Assembly (NCBI GenBank): GCA_964475955.1
Contig: CAYYZY010000075.1
Coordinates: 1-33,991, forward strand
Direction of reading: 5' to 3'
DNA length: 33,991 bases
Source of the DNA: DATKZH01 sp964475955
GTDB taxonomy: Bacteria > Planctomycetota > Planctomycetia > Pirellulales > Thermoguttaceae
The notes under the pieces: model-generated
Database searches by the model: none
Seen by the model: only the letters and a program-made list of their open reading frames with translations
What the model was told of the DNA's origin: nothing
In this document: positions 21,752-30,610 of the stretch, in pieces
How the letters are laid out: the number at the start of each line of letters is the position of its first letter
Numbering within the stretch: the first letter of the stretch is position 1
Made by a program: the position numbers and the translations under genes

Positions 21752-23884
21752 CTATGCTCGACCGTCGTTGAGCTGCACCTCGGTCGGCAGTCTCGATATC
21801 ATGGCCCGGTTGGCGTTGAGTTGCAAGCCGGTGTCGAGGGTGAGGCCGGCGCCGGCGCCCTCGGTGACGGCGGCACGCAGGTTGCGGACACCGGCGGCGT
21901 CGCCGATCTTGAGCACGGTAACGCCTGCCTCGACGAGCGACTCGTAGAGCGCGTCGTCGGGCTCGACGCTGGCCAGCACCACGTGGTCCACCTGAAGCTC
22001 CGACTTGCGGAACGCCGCGTCCATGAGCGTCACCCGGCCGTCGGCCCCGATCGCAGTGACCGTGGAGCCTGCGATGACCGCGACCGGGTGGTCGAACGTC
22101 TTGCTCCGAAGCCCCTCGCCGTTTGAGCCGGCGAACCGCTTGAACATCACGTCGCGATGGCAGGGCTCCATCCAGGCGGCGAACTCGGGGCTCTCGGTGA
22201 CCAGGGTGACCTGCCTGCCCTGGCCGGCCAGCTTCTCGGCGGCGTCGGCCGCGGCAAAGTGATCGCCCCAGATGAGCACGTTCCGGCCGCACTCGACGGG
22301 CGGGGCCTTGTCTTCCGGGTAGTGCTCGCAGTCGGCCGTGCAGCAGCGGAGCACGTCGTGGAACGTGGCGACGATCGGCGAGTCGACGCCCGGCACGTCG
22401 GGCCGGGCCGTTTTGCCGCCGGTGGCGAGGATGACGGCGTCGAACGATTTCAGCTCGTCGGGCCCGGGGGCCGACCGGAAGCGGACCTCGACGCCCAGCT
22501 TCTTCATCTGGCGGCGGAGCCAGTCGGCGTACCACCGCATCTTGGTCTTCCCCGGCACCACGCAGCAAGAGAGGATGGCCCCGCCCAGCTCGCCGGTCCG
22601 CTCGAACAGCGTCACCTGGTGGCCGCGGAGCGTGGCGATTCGGGCGGCCTCCATCCCGCCGGGCCCGCCGCCGACGACCGCCACGCGGCACTTCGTCGCG
22701 GCCGGCTCGAGGTGCAAAAACCGCTCGTCGCCCACCGCCGGGTTGATCGCGCAGCGCATGTGCCGGCGGATCATCAGCGATTCCTGCCAGCAGCCCACCA
22801 GGCACGAGATGCACTTGCGGATTTCCTCCGGCCGCCGCGCGTACGCCTTGTTGGCCCAGTGCGGGTCGGCGACCATCTGGCGGGAAAGGCCCACCATGTC
22901 GGCCTTGCCCTCGGCCACGATCTTCTCGCAGTAGGCCGGGTCGCGGAGCGTGTGGCTGGTGATCACGGGGATACCGACGGCCTTCTTGACCGCCTCGGCC
23001 GTGTAGGTGTTCCAACCTTGCGGGTAGTACATGGGGTCCATCACGGAGGCGGGCGCCTCGAAGATGCCGGCCGAGATGTCGACGAACGCCACGCCGTGCT
23101 CTTCGAGCAACTGGGCCACCTTCACGGTTTCGTCGAGCTCGCGGCCCCCTTCGATCCACTCCACGCCCGAGTAGCGGACGCCGATGGGGAAGTCGGGCCC
23201 GCACTTGTGCCGGATGCGGCTGACGATCTCCAGCGTGAACCGCTGGCGGTTGAGGAAGCTGCCGCCGAAGCGGTCGTTTCGCTTGTTGACGTAGGGGCTC
23301 ATGAACTGGGCGATGAGGTAGCCGTGGGCGCCGTGCAGTTCGACGCAGTCGAAGCCGGCCTGCTGCACGCGCCAGGCCCCTTCGGCGAACTTGTCGACCA
23401 ACTCGTAGATCTCGTCGACGTTCATCTCGCGGATCGCCTTTCCCTTGGCGACCTCCTCCGCGTAGACCACCTCGTGGCCGGCCGAGCCGGGCAGGTCGAC
23501 CAACTGGTCGCTGGCCGACATCAGGTCCTTGCGCGGCCAGGCGGCCTGGCGCCCCGGATGCTGGATCTGCACGGCGCAGCGGGCCCCGTGCCGGTGCATG
23601 GCCTCGGCCAGTTCCGAAAGGCCGGGGATCAGCGGGTCTTCGTCGACGGCCACGCAGGTGACCGTAGGCCGCCCGGTGGCTTTGTCAGGGGTGGAGGCGC
23701 CCACGATGATGAAGCCGCAGCCGCCCTGGGCCACCTGTTCGTGGTAGGCGATCACGCGGTCGTTGACCGAGCCGTCGGCACCCGCCGAACTGATGTCGGT
23801 CGGCACGTGGCAGATCCGGTTGGCGACCTCAACGCCCCCGAGCCGGATGGGACGGAAGAGGTGAGGGTAGTCGGGGTGCTTCAT
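21752..23884 (-). CDS. NADH:flavin oxidoreductase, 2,4-dienoyl-CoA reductase-like (FMN, 4Fe-4S, FAD)
   Basis: The product is 710 aa with the full trimodular layout of FadH-type enzymes. An Old Yellow Enzyme TIM barrel covers about 1-345, with QIQHPGRQA and the active-site segment LHGAHGYLIAQFMSP including Y189. Cysteines C358, C361, C365 and C378 (Cx2Cx3Cx12C) fit the 4Fe-4S site. An FAD/NAD(P) domain follows with VVGGGPGGMEAARIA (404-417) and a second dinucleotide fold (about 500-710). The enzyme probably passes electrons from NAD(P)H through FAD and Fe-S to FMN and reduces an activated double bond; the substrate is unknown. ATG 23884 overlaps the deoC stop as ATGA and has AAAGGA upstream. 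The frame is open far upstream, but antisense to deoC codons. Confidence 0.9.
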   Translation of the reverse strand: MKHPDYPHLFRPIRLGGVEVANRICHVPTDISSAGADGSVNDRVIAYHEQVAQGGCGFIIVGASTPDKATGRPTVTCVAVDEDPLIPGLSELAEAMHRHGARCAVQIQHPGRQAAWPRKDLMSASDQLVDLPGSAGHEVVYAEEVAKGKAIREMNVDEIYELVDKFAEGAWRVQQAGFDCVELHGAHGYLIAQFMSPYVNKRNDRFGGSFLNRQRFTLEIVSRIRHKCGPDFPIGVRYSGVEWIEGGRELDETVKVAQLLEEHGVAFVDISAGIFEAPASVMDPMYYPQGWNTYTAEAVKKAVGIPVITSHTLRDPAYCEKIVAEGKADMVGLSRQMVADPHWANKAYARRPEEIRKCISCLVGCWQESLMIRRHMRCAINPAVGDERFLHLEPAATKCRVAVVGGGPGGMEAARIATLRGHQVTLFERTGELGGAILSCCVVPGKTKMRWYADWLRRQMKKLGVEVRFRSAPGPDELKSFDAVILATGGKTARPDVPGVDSPIVATFHDVLRCCTADCEHYPEDKAPPVECGRNVLIWGDHFAAADAAEKLAGQGRQVTLVTESPEFAAWMEPCHRDVMFKRFAGSNGEGLRSKTFDHPVAVIAGSTVTAIGADGRVTLMDAAFRKSELQVDHVVLASVEPDDALYESLVEAGVTVLKIGDAAGVRNLRAAVTEGAGAGLTLDTGLQLNANRAMISRLPTEVQLNDGRA

Positions 23885-24573
23885 GGTAGGGGTCCTTTCA
23901 GGCGTCGTTTGCACTCGTCGAGGATCTCGACGGTCCGCGTGGCGCCCGATCGCGTGACGCCGAGGGCGCGGACCTCGAGCAGCCGGTCGAAGGTGCGCAC
24001 GCCGCCGGCCGCCTTCACCTGGACGTCGGGCGGCGAGTGCTCGCGCATCAGCCTCAGGTCTTCGTCGGTCGCCCCGCCCGTGCCGAAGCCGGTCGACGTC
24101 TTCACCCAGTCGGCCCGAAGCTCGCCGCAGATCTCGCACAGCTTGATCTTGTGGGCGTCCTCCAGGTAGCAGTTCTCGAAGATCACCTTCACCCGGGCTT
24201 GCGACGCATGGGCGCAGTCGACGACGGCGCGCACGTCCTCGCGCACGTAAGCCCAATCGCCGCTTAGGACCTTGCCGATGTTGACGACCATGTCGAGCTC
24301 CGTGCCGCCGTCGGCCAGGGCCTGCTCCGCCTCGGCCAGCTTGATCCGGGTGGCGTTTCCGCCGTGCGGGAACCCGATCACCGTGCTGGGCGCGACGCTG
24401 CTCCCGGCCAAGAGTTCCGCGCACCGCTTCAGGTAGTACGGCTTGATGCAGACCGAGGCGCAGTTGTAGTCGAGCGCCACCTGGCAGCCGCGTTCCAACT
24501 CGTCGTCGGGAATCTCCGGCTTGAGCAGCGAGTGATCGATCATCTTGGCGATCTGTTCGTACGTGTAGTCCAT
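23881..24573 (-). CDS. deoC: Deoxyribose-phosphate aldolase (DeoC)
   Basis: The product is 230 aa, normal for class I DeoC. It carries D95 in GGTELDMVVNIG, the Schiff-base lysine K158 in WVKTSTGFGTGGAT, and K187 in VKAAGGVRT, the three catalytic residues of the family. It cleaves 2-deoxyribose 5-phosphate into acetaldehyde and glyceraldehyde 3-phosphate; planctomycete paralogues may use related sugar acids. ATG 24573 has AAGGAG ten bases upstream. The four-base ATGA overlap with the downstream reductase gene indicates translational coupling, an unusual partner for DeoC. Confidence 0.9.
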   Translation of the reverse strand: MDYTYEQIAKMIDHSLLKPEIPDDELERGCQVALDYNCASVCIKPYYLKRCAELLAGSSVAPSTVIGFPHGGNATRIKLAEAEQALADGGTELDMVVNIGKVLSGDWAYVREDVRAVVDCAHASQARVKVIFENCYLEDAHKIKLCEICGELRADWVKTSTGFGTGGATDEDLRLMREHSPPDVQVKAAGGVRTFDRLLEVRALGVTRSGATRTVEILDECKRRLKGPLP

Positions 24574-24729
24574 GGCTTGGGGTCTCCTTGGCACACCGGG
24601 TATCCAGCTAACGCGACGTCCTAGTCAGCGCGTGGGTCTCGTACCTCGACCCACCCTACGCCCCCAACACGCCGCGTTTCTCGCTCCACACCTCGACGCA
24701 AGTCCTCACTCGGGGTACGCACAACTCGT

Positions 24730-25752
24730 CTACCGCTCGCGGTACTCGGCGGCCAACTCGTTGATTAGCTCGACGGGCACGGGGCCGTCGTGGACGACCA
24801 GGCGGTAGCGGAGCGGGAGCACGGCGCCGGCCTTCACCTCGACCGGGCCCTTGGCGACGATGCACGGATTGATCATCCACACGTAGCGGGGGTTGTGCCA
24901 GGTGGAGGCCCGATTCGTGCGGTGGTTGATCACGGCCACGCCGACCGTCTTGCCGGCGTTCAGCTTGATGGTAAAGTCGCACCACTCGCTCCGCGGCCAG
25001 TTGAGCTCGGGAACCGAGTAGTGCGGGTCGGGCAGCTCGACCTTGCCCTTCTCGGTGGTGTAGTACGACTGGCCGTCGTTTCGGGCGCGAACGCAGAAGC
25101 CGCCGAAGGCCGTCTGGTTGAGCACGAGATCGAAGACGGGCATGAGCTGGAAGTCGAGGTCGATCACGAAGGCCCCGTCCCGCTCGCGGACCTCGGCCGA
25201 GGCGAGTTCGTCCATCATCGTCTTGCCGCCGATCATCCAGGCGTTCTGGATGGTGACGGTGGCCTGCTCGCGGTCGGCGTCGACGAGTTCGACCTCGCGG
25301 TTTTGGATCACGACGCCCTCGGTCGGCGCGTACTGCCCCCAGCCCCAGAAGTCGCCGCGGTAGATGTTCCACCCCCGCGGCGGGGCCTTGGGGCCGAGGC
25401 CGGAGAAGTCGGCCTCCTGGCGGAACTCGGTGCTGTGCCAGGCGAGGAACACGCCGCGGTGATGGTGGTGGTCGCCGGGGGCCATGTCGGTCACGCGCTC
25501 GCCCGACGGGGTGTTCACCGGATGGAAGCAGCAGACGCTGTTGGCCGCCAGGTTCGTCTTCTCGGGCTTTTCGGTCATGTAGCGGAAGACGACGCGGCCG
25601 TCGGGCGTCTTGAGCACTACGCCGTGGACGTCGGGCGCGAGCGTGTACGCCGCCTCCGGGGCGGCGGCCCGGGCCGAGGCGCGGTCCCCGCAGGGCACAA
25701 CGGCCAACACGCACACGGCGGTCCACGCCAGAAAAAACGGCAAATGTCGCAT
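24730..25752 (-). CDS. Secreted DUF6807 (PmoA-like) protein
   Basis: The product is 340 aa with a signal peptide (about 1-28). APGDHHHHRGVFLAWH, with four consecutive histidines, and NPRYVWMINPCIVAKGPVEVK near the C-terminus are typical of the DUF6807/PmoA family of planctomycetes and Bacteroidota. Its biochemical role is unknown; family genes usually sit near sugar-active oxidoreductases. A His-rich site suggests metal binding, which is inference. AAAGGAG five bases before ATG 25752 sets the start. It follows the aldose 1-epimerase gene after 45 bp and is almost certainly in the same operon. Confidence 0.8.
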   Translation of the reverse strand: MRHLPFFLAWTAVCVLAVVPCGDRASARAAAPEAAYTLAPDVHGVVLKTPDGRVVFRYMTEKPEKTNLAANSVCCFHPVNTPSGERVTDMAPGDHHHHRGVFLAWHSTEFRQEADFSGLGPKAPPRGWNIYRGDFWGWGQYAPTEGVVIQNREVELVDADREQATVTIQNAWMIGGKTMMDELASAEVRERDGAFVIDLDFQLMPVFDLVLNQTAFGGFCVRARNDGQSYYTTEKGKVELPDPHYSVPELNWPRSEWCDFTIKLNAGKTVGVAVINHRTNRASTWHNPRYVWMINPCIVAKGPVEVKAGAVLPLRYRLVVHDGPVPVELINELAAEYRER

Positions 25753-25797
25753 GGCTGCTCCTTTCACATTTCTCGGTCTACATCTTCTTTCCCGCCG

Positions 25798-27009
25798 CTA
25801 GGGGGCGGCAATTCCTAGGTTCTCTTCTTCTGCCTGGATGATGATGACGCGGGCGTTGCCCATGGAAAAGGGCGTCGTCCCCTCAATCCCGAACCGGTGC
25901 ACGGTCACTTCGTGGTATGTCTCGTCCGGCCGGAGTACCGTCGAGGGGAACTTCGACTGGTTGGGCGAGTCGGGGAAGTGCTGCGTTTCGAGGCAGAATC
26001 CGCGGCGGTTGCCCGTATAGAGTTGCACGCCCGGCTGCGTCGTGTAGACCTCCATCCGCCGACCGCTGTTCGGCTCGAAGACCACGGCACAGAGCGAGAG
26101 CCGCTTGCCGGGCTCCTTGTCGAGCACGTAGCAGTGATCGTAGTCGCCGCCCCGGACCTGGTCGATGTGAGAGCCGATCGGCTTCCGTTTGGTGAAGTCC
26201 ATGCACGTGCCCTTCACGCTGCGGATCTCGCCGGTGGGCATCTTGGCCTCGCCGTATGGAAGGTAGTGGCTCGCGTTGAGCATGAGGCGGTGATCGAGCA
26301 CTTCGCCCGAGTCGGCCCCGGCCAGGTTCCAGTAGGCGTGGTTGGTGAGATTGACGTGCGTCGGCTTGTCGGTTCGGGCGGTGTACTCCATGCGGAGCTG
26401 GTTGTCGTGCGTGAGCTTGTAGACCAACTCGACCTCGAGCGTGCCGGGGTAGCCTTCGTGGCCGTCGGGGCTCGTGTGGGTCAACACGACGCCCACTCCC
26501 TCGGCGTCTTCGATCGGGCGCGCCTTCCACACGACCGTGTTGAACCCCTCGCGCCCGCCGTGGATGTGGTGCTTCCCGCCGGCGTTGGGCGTGAGGTAGT
26601 GCTCGACGCCGTCGAGTGTGAACTTCGCGCCCGCGATGCGATTGGCGTACCGGCCGACGATCGTCCCCATCACCGAGCGCCGCCGGACGCATTCCTGGGG
26701 CGTGCCGGGGGAGAGGGTCACGCTGTCGAACCGGCCGTCGCGGTCCGGAACCCGAACCGCGGTGATCATGGCCCCGTAGGTCAAGACCTCCACCTGGAGG
26801 CCGCTGGCGTTGGTGAGCGTGTACCCGTCGACGGGCGTGCCGTCGCGCGACCGGCCGACGGGCGTCTTCTCCACCTGCGCGCTTTGCGGGCCGTCGTCCG
26901 CCCACGCACCGTCGCACGCGGCGGCGATGCCGAGCAGGCTCAGGCCGATCACCGCCAAAGCGAGGGGAAGGGGCACGGCCGCGTCGGCGTGCGTCTGCGG
27001 GATCTTCAT
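25798..27009 (-). CDS. Secreted aldose 1-epimerase (GalM family)
   Basis: The product is 403 aa, about 50 longer than cytosolic GalM because of an N-terminal export signal (residues about 10-35, hydrophobic, followed by CDGAWADDG). The conserved GRYANRI, KHHIHGGREGFN, THVNLTNHAYWNLAG, GDYDHCYVLD and FCLETQHFPDSPN segments are present. These hold the catalytic histidine (in NHAYWN) and the catalytic glutamate (in LETQHFPD). It interconverts alpha and beta anomers of aldoses. AAGGAG seven bases before ATG 27009 sets the start; the frame is open 16 codons further. A consensus-like promoter lies upstream at 27057-27085. The DUF6807 gene is downstream. Confidence 0.9.
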   Translation of the reverse strand: MKIPQTHADAAVPLPLALAVIGLSLLGIAAACDGAWADDGPQSAQVEKTPVGRSRDGTPVDGYTLTNASGLQVEVLTYGAMITAVRVPDRDGRFDSVTLSPGTPQECVRRRSVMGTIVGRYANRIAGAKFTLDGVEHYLTPNAGGKHHIHGGREGFNTVVWKARPIEDAEGVGVVLTHTSPDGHEGYPGTLEVELVYKLTHDNQLRMEYTARTDKPTHVNLTNHAYWNLAGADSGEVLDHRLMLNASHYLPYGEAKMPTGEIRSVKGTCMDFTKRKPIGSHIDQVRGGDYDHCYVLDKEPGKRLSLCAVVFEPNSGRRMEVYTTQPGVQLYTGNRRGFCLETQHFPDSPNQSKFPSTVLRPDETYHEVTVHRFGIEGTTPFSMGNARVIIIQAEEENLGIAAP

Positions 27010-27056
27010 CGTGGCGCTCCTTGGGCGACCCCGTTTGCCGGAACCGAGCGCCCCCA

Positions 27057-27085
27057 ATCAGAACGGGGGCGACTTGGGATGTCAA
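27057..27085 (-). promoter_or_regulatory. Promoter for the aldose 1-epimerase/DUF6807 operon
   Basis: A consensus TTGACA (27085-27080) is followed after 17 bp by TCTGAT (27062-27057), 47 bases before ATG 27009. The spacing matches the promoter at 283-310. Confidence 0.55.
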
Positions 27086-27119
27086 GCAAGGCGGCCGCGG
27101 ACCGGGCTTCGTCGGAAAT

Positions 27120-27228
27120 CGGCCGGGGCAGGGCGATCTGTAGGGTGCGTGCTTGCACGCACGCCGGAACACCGTGGTCTCCGCGTGGGTGCAAGCACCC
27201 ACCCTACGGGTTTTGCGACAAAGCCTAA
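27120..27228. repeat. Palindromic interspersed repeat, copy 2
   Basis: Partner of 1-109. The 18-base arms lie at 27140-27157 and 27190-27207. Its right end covers the stop codon (27225-27227) of the flavoprotein gene, and its left end lies 35 bases upstream of the -35 box of the aldose 1-epimerase operon. Confidence 0.8.
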
Positions 27229-28601
27229 AGCTTCTCGAGCTGTTTGGCGAGCGGCTCGACCATGCCCTCCTTGATCCGCTTGCGGAATTCCCGCCGAAAC
27301 GCCGGGATTCGGAGCAGCGCGGTCATGACCCCCTCCCTGAGCCGCGTGACGACGCTCCGCTTCGGGAAGTCGTAGAGCCCGTGGCGCTTGTAGTAGCGGT
27401 GGTCGGCCTGGAACACGAGCCGCATGCGCGACCAGATCGCGTCGCGGAAAACCTTGGCCCCCGCCACGCCCAGGAAGCTCGGCGGGCGCACGTAGCCCGA
27501 CTCGGCGCAGGCCACGAGTTCCCGGGCGAGGGAGTCGAGCAGCCGGTCGAGCTGCCCGGAGTCGCCGCGCTCGTCGGTGACGATCCCCACGAGGTTCGCC
27601 CGCTGGCAATCGAGGTACCCCTCCAGCAACTGCCGCAGGTTGGCGACCTGCGTCAGCGGGCCGGAAACGAGCAGCCCGACCTGCTTTCCCGCGAAGACGG
27701 GCACGTGGTTGTTGAAGAAGCCCCGGTCGAAGAAGAGCTTCCATCGCGAGGAGAGGTACCGGTCCTCGATCGCGCCGGCGAAGACGACCACGTCGGCGGC
27801 CTTCAGCTTCCCGTAGGTCGCGAAGACGTCGTCCGTTTCGCCGTAGACACACGTGTTGTCGAGCCCGCACTGGATGCAGCCCAGGCACCCGCCGCGGATC
27901 GAGACCTCGCGCAGGTTGACGACGTCGATCGGCTCGGTGAAGGCGCCGCAGAACCGCTCGACCATGCGGGCGAGGTTCGACCCGGCGTCGACCGCGTCGG
28001 TGACGAGCACCACGCTGCGCCCGGCCGTGGAAACCGATTCGCCCGGCGGCGTGGGGACGTACGTGAACGCCCGGCGCTCGATCGGCGGGTACGCTCGGGG
28101 CACGGGCGCCCGGCGGCGGGCCGCCTCGAAGAACCGTTCGGCGAACAGGGCGAGCCGCTCTCGCTCCCCTTCCTCGAGCAGGTCGTACATCGCCGCCGAG
28201 TACGAGCCCACGAAGCGCATCCCCAGATCGTCGCACACGGCGTGGAGGTAGTTGTGCGCCGTGTGGTCGAAGAACCGGATCGACGTCGAAAGCGCCGCCG
28301 CGTACTTCCCGCGAAACGCCTCCCCGGCGTCCCGCTCGAACAGCAGCTCGATGAACCGCTTGTAGTGGGCGTGGACGAGCAGGTAGTAGACCGGAAACGC
28401 CCACAACACCGCGTCGGCCCGGCTGACGGCCGCGACCACCTCGGCGAACGCGGCCGGGTCCTTCTCCAGGCGCCGGGCGTCGCGGCACACGTGCCGGATC
28501 TCGAACTCGTGCTCCGGGTATTGCTTCTGGAGGTAGAGGACGTAGTGTACCGTCACACTCGTCATGCCCTTGGGGCTGCCACTCAGGACGCAGATGTTCA
28601 T
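27225..28601 (-). CDS. Tandem flavodoxin-fold iron-sulfur flavoprotein (Isf/FMN-reductase-like)
   Basis: The product is 458 aa, about twice the size of a single NADPH-dependent FMN reductase. Domain one (about 1-185) keeps the family start NICVLSGSPKG and the FPVYYLLVHAHYKRFIEL segment but lacks a cysteine cluster. Domain two (about 195-390) has a degenerate first loop (VTDAVDAGSN). It carries C239, C242, C245 and C251, a Cx2Cx2Cx5C motif like the compact 4Fe-4S site of archaeal iron-sulfur flavoproteins. The last 70 residues are basic and helical. It is probably a cytosolic electron-transfer or quinone/FMN reductase. ATG 28601 has AAAGGGG nine bases upstream. The stop codon lies in a repeat. 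Confidence 0.78.
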   Translation of the reverse strand: MNICVLSGSPKGMTSVTVHYVLYLQKQYPEHEFEIRHVCRDARRLEKDPAAFAEVVAAVSRADAVLWAFPVYYLLVHAHYKRFIELLFERDAGEAFRGKYAAALSTSIRFFDHTAHNYLHAVCDDLGMRFVGSYSAAMYDLLEEGERERLALFAERFFEAARRRAPVPRAYPPIERRAFTYVPTPPGESVSTAGRSVVLVTDAVDAGSNLARMVERFCGAFTEPIDVVNLREVSIRGGCLGCIQCGLDNTCVYGETDDVFATYGKLKAADVVVFAGAIEDRYLSSRWKLFFDRGFFNNHVPVFAGKQVGLLVSGPLTQVANLRQLLEGYLDCQRANLVGIVTDERGDSGQLDRLLDSLARELVACAESGYVRPPSFLGVAGAKVFRDAIWSRMRLVFQADHRYYKRHGLYDFPKRSVVTRLREGVMTALLRIPAFRREFRKRIKEGMVEPLAKQLEKL

Positions 28602-28638
28602 CGAACCGTGCCCCTTTCCAAACCCCCATCCCCCATTC

Positions 28639-28694
28639 TCTCAACTCTCAACTCTCAATCCTCAGCCCTCAACACTCAACACTCATCCTCTCAC
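28639..28694. repeat. Heptamer tandem repeat (NYTCAAC), 8 units
   Basis: Eight consecutive 7-bp units can be read: TCTCAAC, TCTCAAC, TCTCAAT, CCTCAGC, CCTCAAC, ACTCAAC, ACTCATC, CTCTCAC. The last unit covers the stop codon of the CocE/NonD gene (28691-28693). The array fills most of the 89-bp gap before the flavoprotein gene. Confidence 0.8.
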
Positions 28695-30409
28695 TCCGGA
28701 ATCACCGGCAGCACCAGGTACGACGGCCGCTCGGCGTCGTGGTACACGGTCTGTTCGGCCGTCTTCACCAGCGCGCTGGTCCCCAGCGAGAGCCCGGTGT
28801 TCTGGTTCCGCGCGTAGGGGGGGAAATTGCTGCTGGAGACCTCCAGCCGGATGCGGTGCCCGGCCCCAAACACCATGCTCGTCTCCCAGAGGCTGATCGA
28901 AAGCGGGTAGACCTTGCCGGGCTCGATGGGGGTCGGCTCCTCAAGCGACTCGCGGAACGTGACGCCCCGGACGCCCTCGCACACGTGGATCGCCGTGCCG
29001 TCCGGGTGGACGTCGCTCAAGGTGGCGGTGAAGTCGGTGTCGACGGCCGTGGAGGCGACGTGGAGCTGAAGCTCGACCGGACCGGTCACCTCGACGTCGT
29101 CGGCAAGCGGCTCGGTCGTGTAGACCAGCACGTCGTCGCGCGCTTGCACCGAGCGGCGGTCCTTGGGGCCGCGCACGTCGCGATGCGTCGAAATCTGCCC
29201 GCCGAGGGTGAACACGGGGTTCTCCGGGTCGTAGACGAAGCGGTCGGGCGGCGAGTCCGCCGGGCAGGGACGCGTGGCGAGCACGCCGTCGCCCTGCGCG
29301 CCGTTCGCGCTTCCGCCGCTGTGGAGATGGAACCGCGTGAACCGCGTTCGGGCGAGCGGCCACTCGTGCTCGTCGCGCCACACGTCGCGGCCCATCACGT
29401 AGAGCTTGATGGGCGGCTGCCGGTCGATGCCGTTGTCGATCCCCTTCAGCCAACGGTCGTACCAGCGAAGCTGCAAGTCCAAAAGGCCCGCATAGCCCGA
29501 CGACCCGCCGTGCGCCCAGTCGCCCACCAGGATCTTGGTCCCTCGGCGCGCCGCCTCAGAGCCCCCCCGCTCGCGGAAGCCCGTGAAGTTCCGCCAGTTC
29601 TCGTGCAGCAGGTTGTCGTACCAGCCGGTGATGAAGTACGCGGGCGCGGTGATCCGGGGGTACTTCTCCTTGATGCCGTACGCTTTCCAGTAGTCGTCGT
29701 ACCGGGCGTGCCGGAACCAGTCCTTCACGTGCTCGACGCCCGCGAAGTCGTCGACCGCTTCGATCAGCGGAAGCCGCCGGTAGTGCGGGTGGTCGACGGG
29801 GAAGATCCGCTGCGTCTGGGAGCCCTGCTTCGTGTGCAGGCCGAACTCGAAGATCACGTTGAGCTGCATCACGCCGTCGTTGTAGAGGTGCCCGAAGTTG
29901 GTCTGCTGGCCCGACCGGGCGAAGATGCACTTCAGGTGCGGGCTTCCCAGCGGGGCCGCCATGTAGGAGGTGAACGCGTTGTACGACAGCCCGAACGTGC
30001 CGATCTTCCCGTTCGACCAGGGCTGCGCGCCGAGCCACTGCTGGGCGTCGTAGCCGTCCTGGGGGTCGTTGACGTAAGGCGTCCAGGTGCCCTCGGAGTC
30101 GTAGCGTCCGCGGCAGTCGACCAACGCGACGGCGTAGCCCCGCCGGGCGAAGAACTCGCCCCGCCGCTTCTGGTGCCCGCCCCGGAAGTAGCGCAAGAGC
30201 ATCAGGGCGGGGAACTCGCCGGGCGCGTCGGGCCGGTAGACCTCGGCGGCCAGCTCGACGCCGTCGCGCATCGGCACCGGGACCTTCGTCTCATGCCTGA
30301 CCGAATGGACCGGCCGCGAGGCCGCCTCCGCACCCCCGGACCGATCGACGGAAACGAGCGCCGGGAGCGCAAACACCGCAGGCAGAAGCATCGGCATACA
30401 TCTTCGCAT
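28691..30409 (-). CDS. Secreted CocE/NonD family hydrolase (S15 X-Pro peptidase type)
   Basis: The product is 572 aa with a signal peptide (about 1-28). The N-terminal alpha/beta-hydrolase domain has VDCRGRYDSEG (97-107) and the nucleophile S142 in GTFGLSYNAF, where the family's usual SYGG is SYNA. D in GWYDNLL and H in GDWAHGG complete the triad. The C-terminal jelly-roll domain (about 400-572) has LQLHVASTAVDTDFTATLSDV and GHRIRLEVSSSNFPPYARN, both typical of PF08530. Members hydrolyse esters, amides or peptides; the substrate is unknown. GGGAG six bases before ATG 30409 sets the start. Confidence 0.88.
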   Translation of the reverse strand: MRRCMPMLLPAVFALPALVSVDRSGGAEAASRPVHSVRHETKVPVPMRDGVELAAEVYRPDAPGEFPALMLLRYFRGGHQKRRGEFFARRGYAVALVDCRGRYDSEGTWTPYVNDPQDGYDAQQWLGAQPWSNGKIGTFGLSYNAFTSYMAAPLGSPHLKCIFARSGQQTNFGHLYNDGVMQLNVIFEFGLHTKQGSQTQRIFPVDHPHYRRLPLIEAVDDFAGVEHVKDWFRHARYDDYWKAYGIKEKYPRITAPAYFITGWYDNLLHENWRNFTGFRERGGSEAARRGTKILVGDWAHGGSSGYAGLLDLQLRWYDRWLKGIDNGIDRQPPIKLYVMGRDVWRDEHEWPLARTRFTRFHLHSGGSANGAQGDGVLATRPCPADSPPDRFVYDPENPVFTLGGQISTHRDVRGPKDRRSVQARDDVLVYTTEPLADDVEVTGPVELQLHVASTAVDTDFTATLSDVHPDGTAIHVCEGVRGVTFRESLEEPTPIEPGKVYPLSISLWETSMVFGAGHRIRLEVSSSNFPPYARNQNTGLSLGTSALVKTAEQTVYHDAERPSYLVLPVIPE

Positions 30410-30443
30410 CGGTCACTCCCATCACTCGAAGGACGTGTTCGTT

Positions 30444-30480
30444 GTTCCCACGCTTCGCGTCCATCGTTCCCACGCTTCGC
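30444..30480. repeat. Direct repeat GTTCCCACGCTTCGC, two copies
   Basis: Exact 15-base copies occupy 30444-30458 and 30466-30480. A degenerate third follows near 30496-30508 (CCGACGCTTCGCG). They lie 35-100 bases upstream of the CocE/NonD start, in a 200-bp gap that otherwise shows no gene. Confidence 0.6.
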
Positions 30481-30610
30481 ATGGAAACGCCCTGCTCCGA
30501 CGCTTCGCGTCGCCGAGCCCCACAGTACGCACCCGTCGCCGCAACACTTCCCCGATTCACCGCCCCATTCCTTGCCGGCGCAACTCTCCCCACCCCCTGG
30601 CCGCTTCTCC

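Noticed and set aside
28639..28694. CRISPR array
   Set aside because: The units are 7 bp, contiguous and without spacers.
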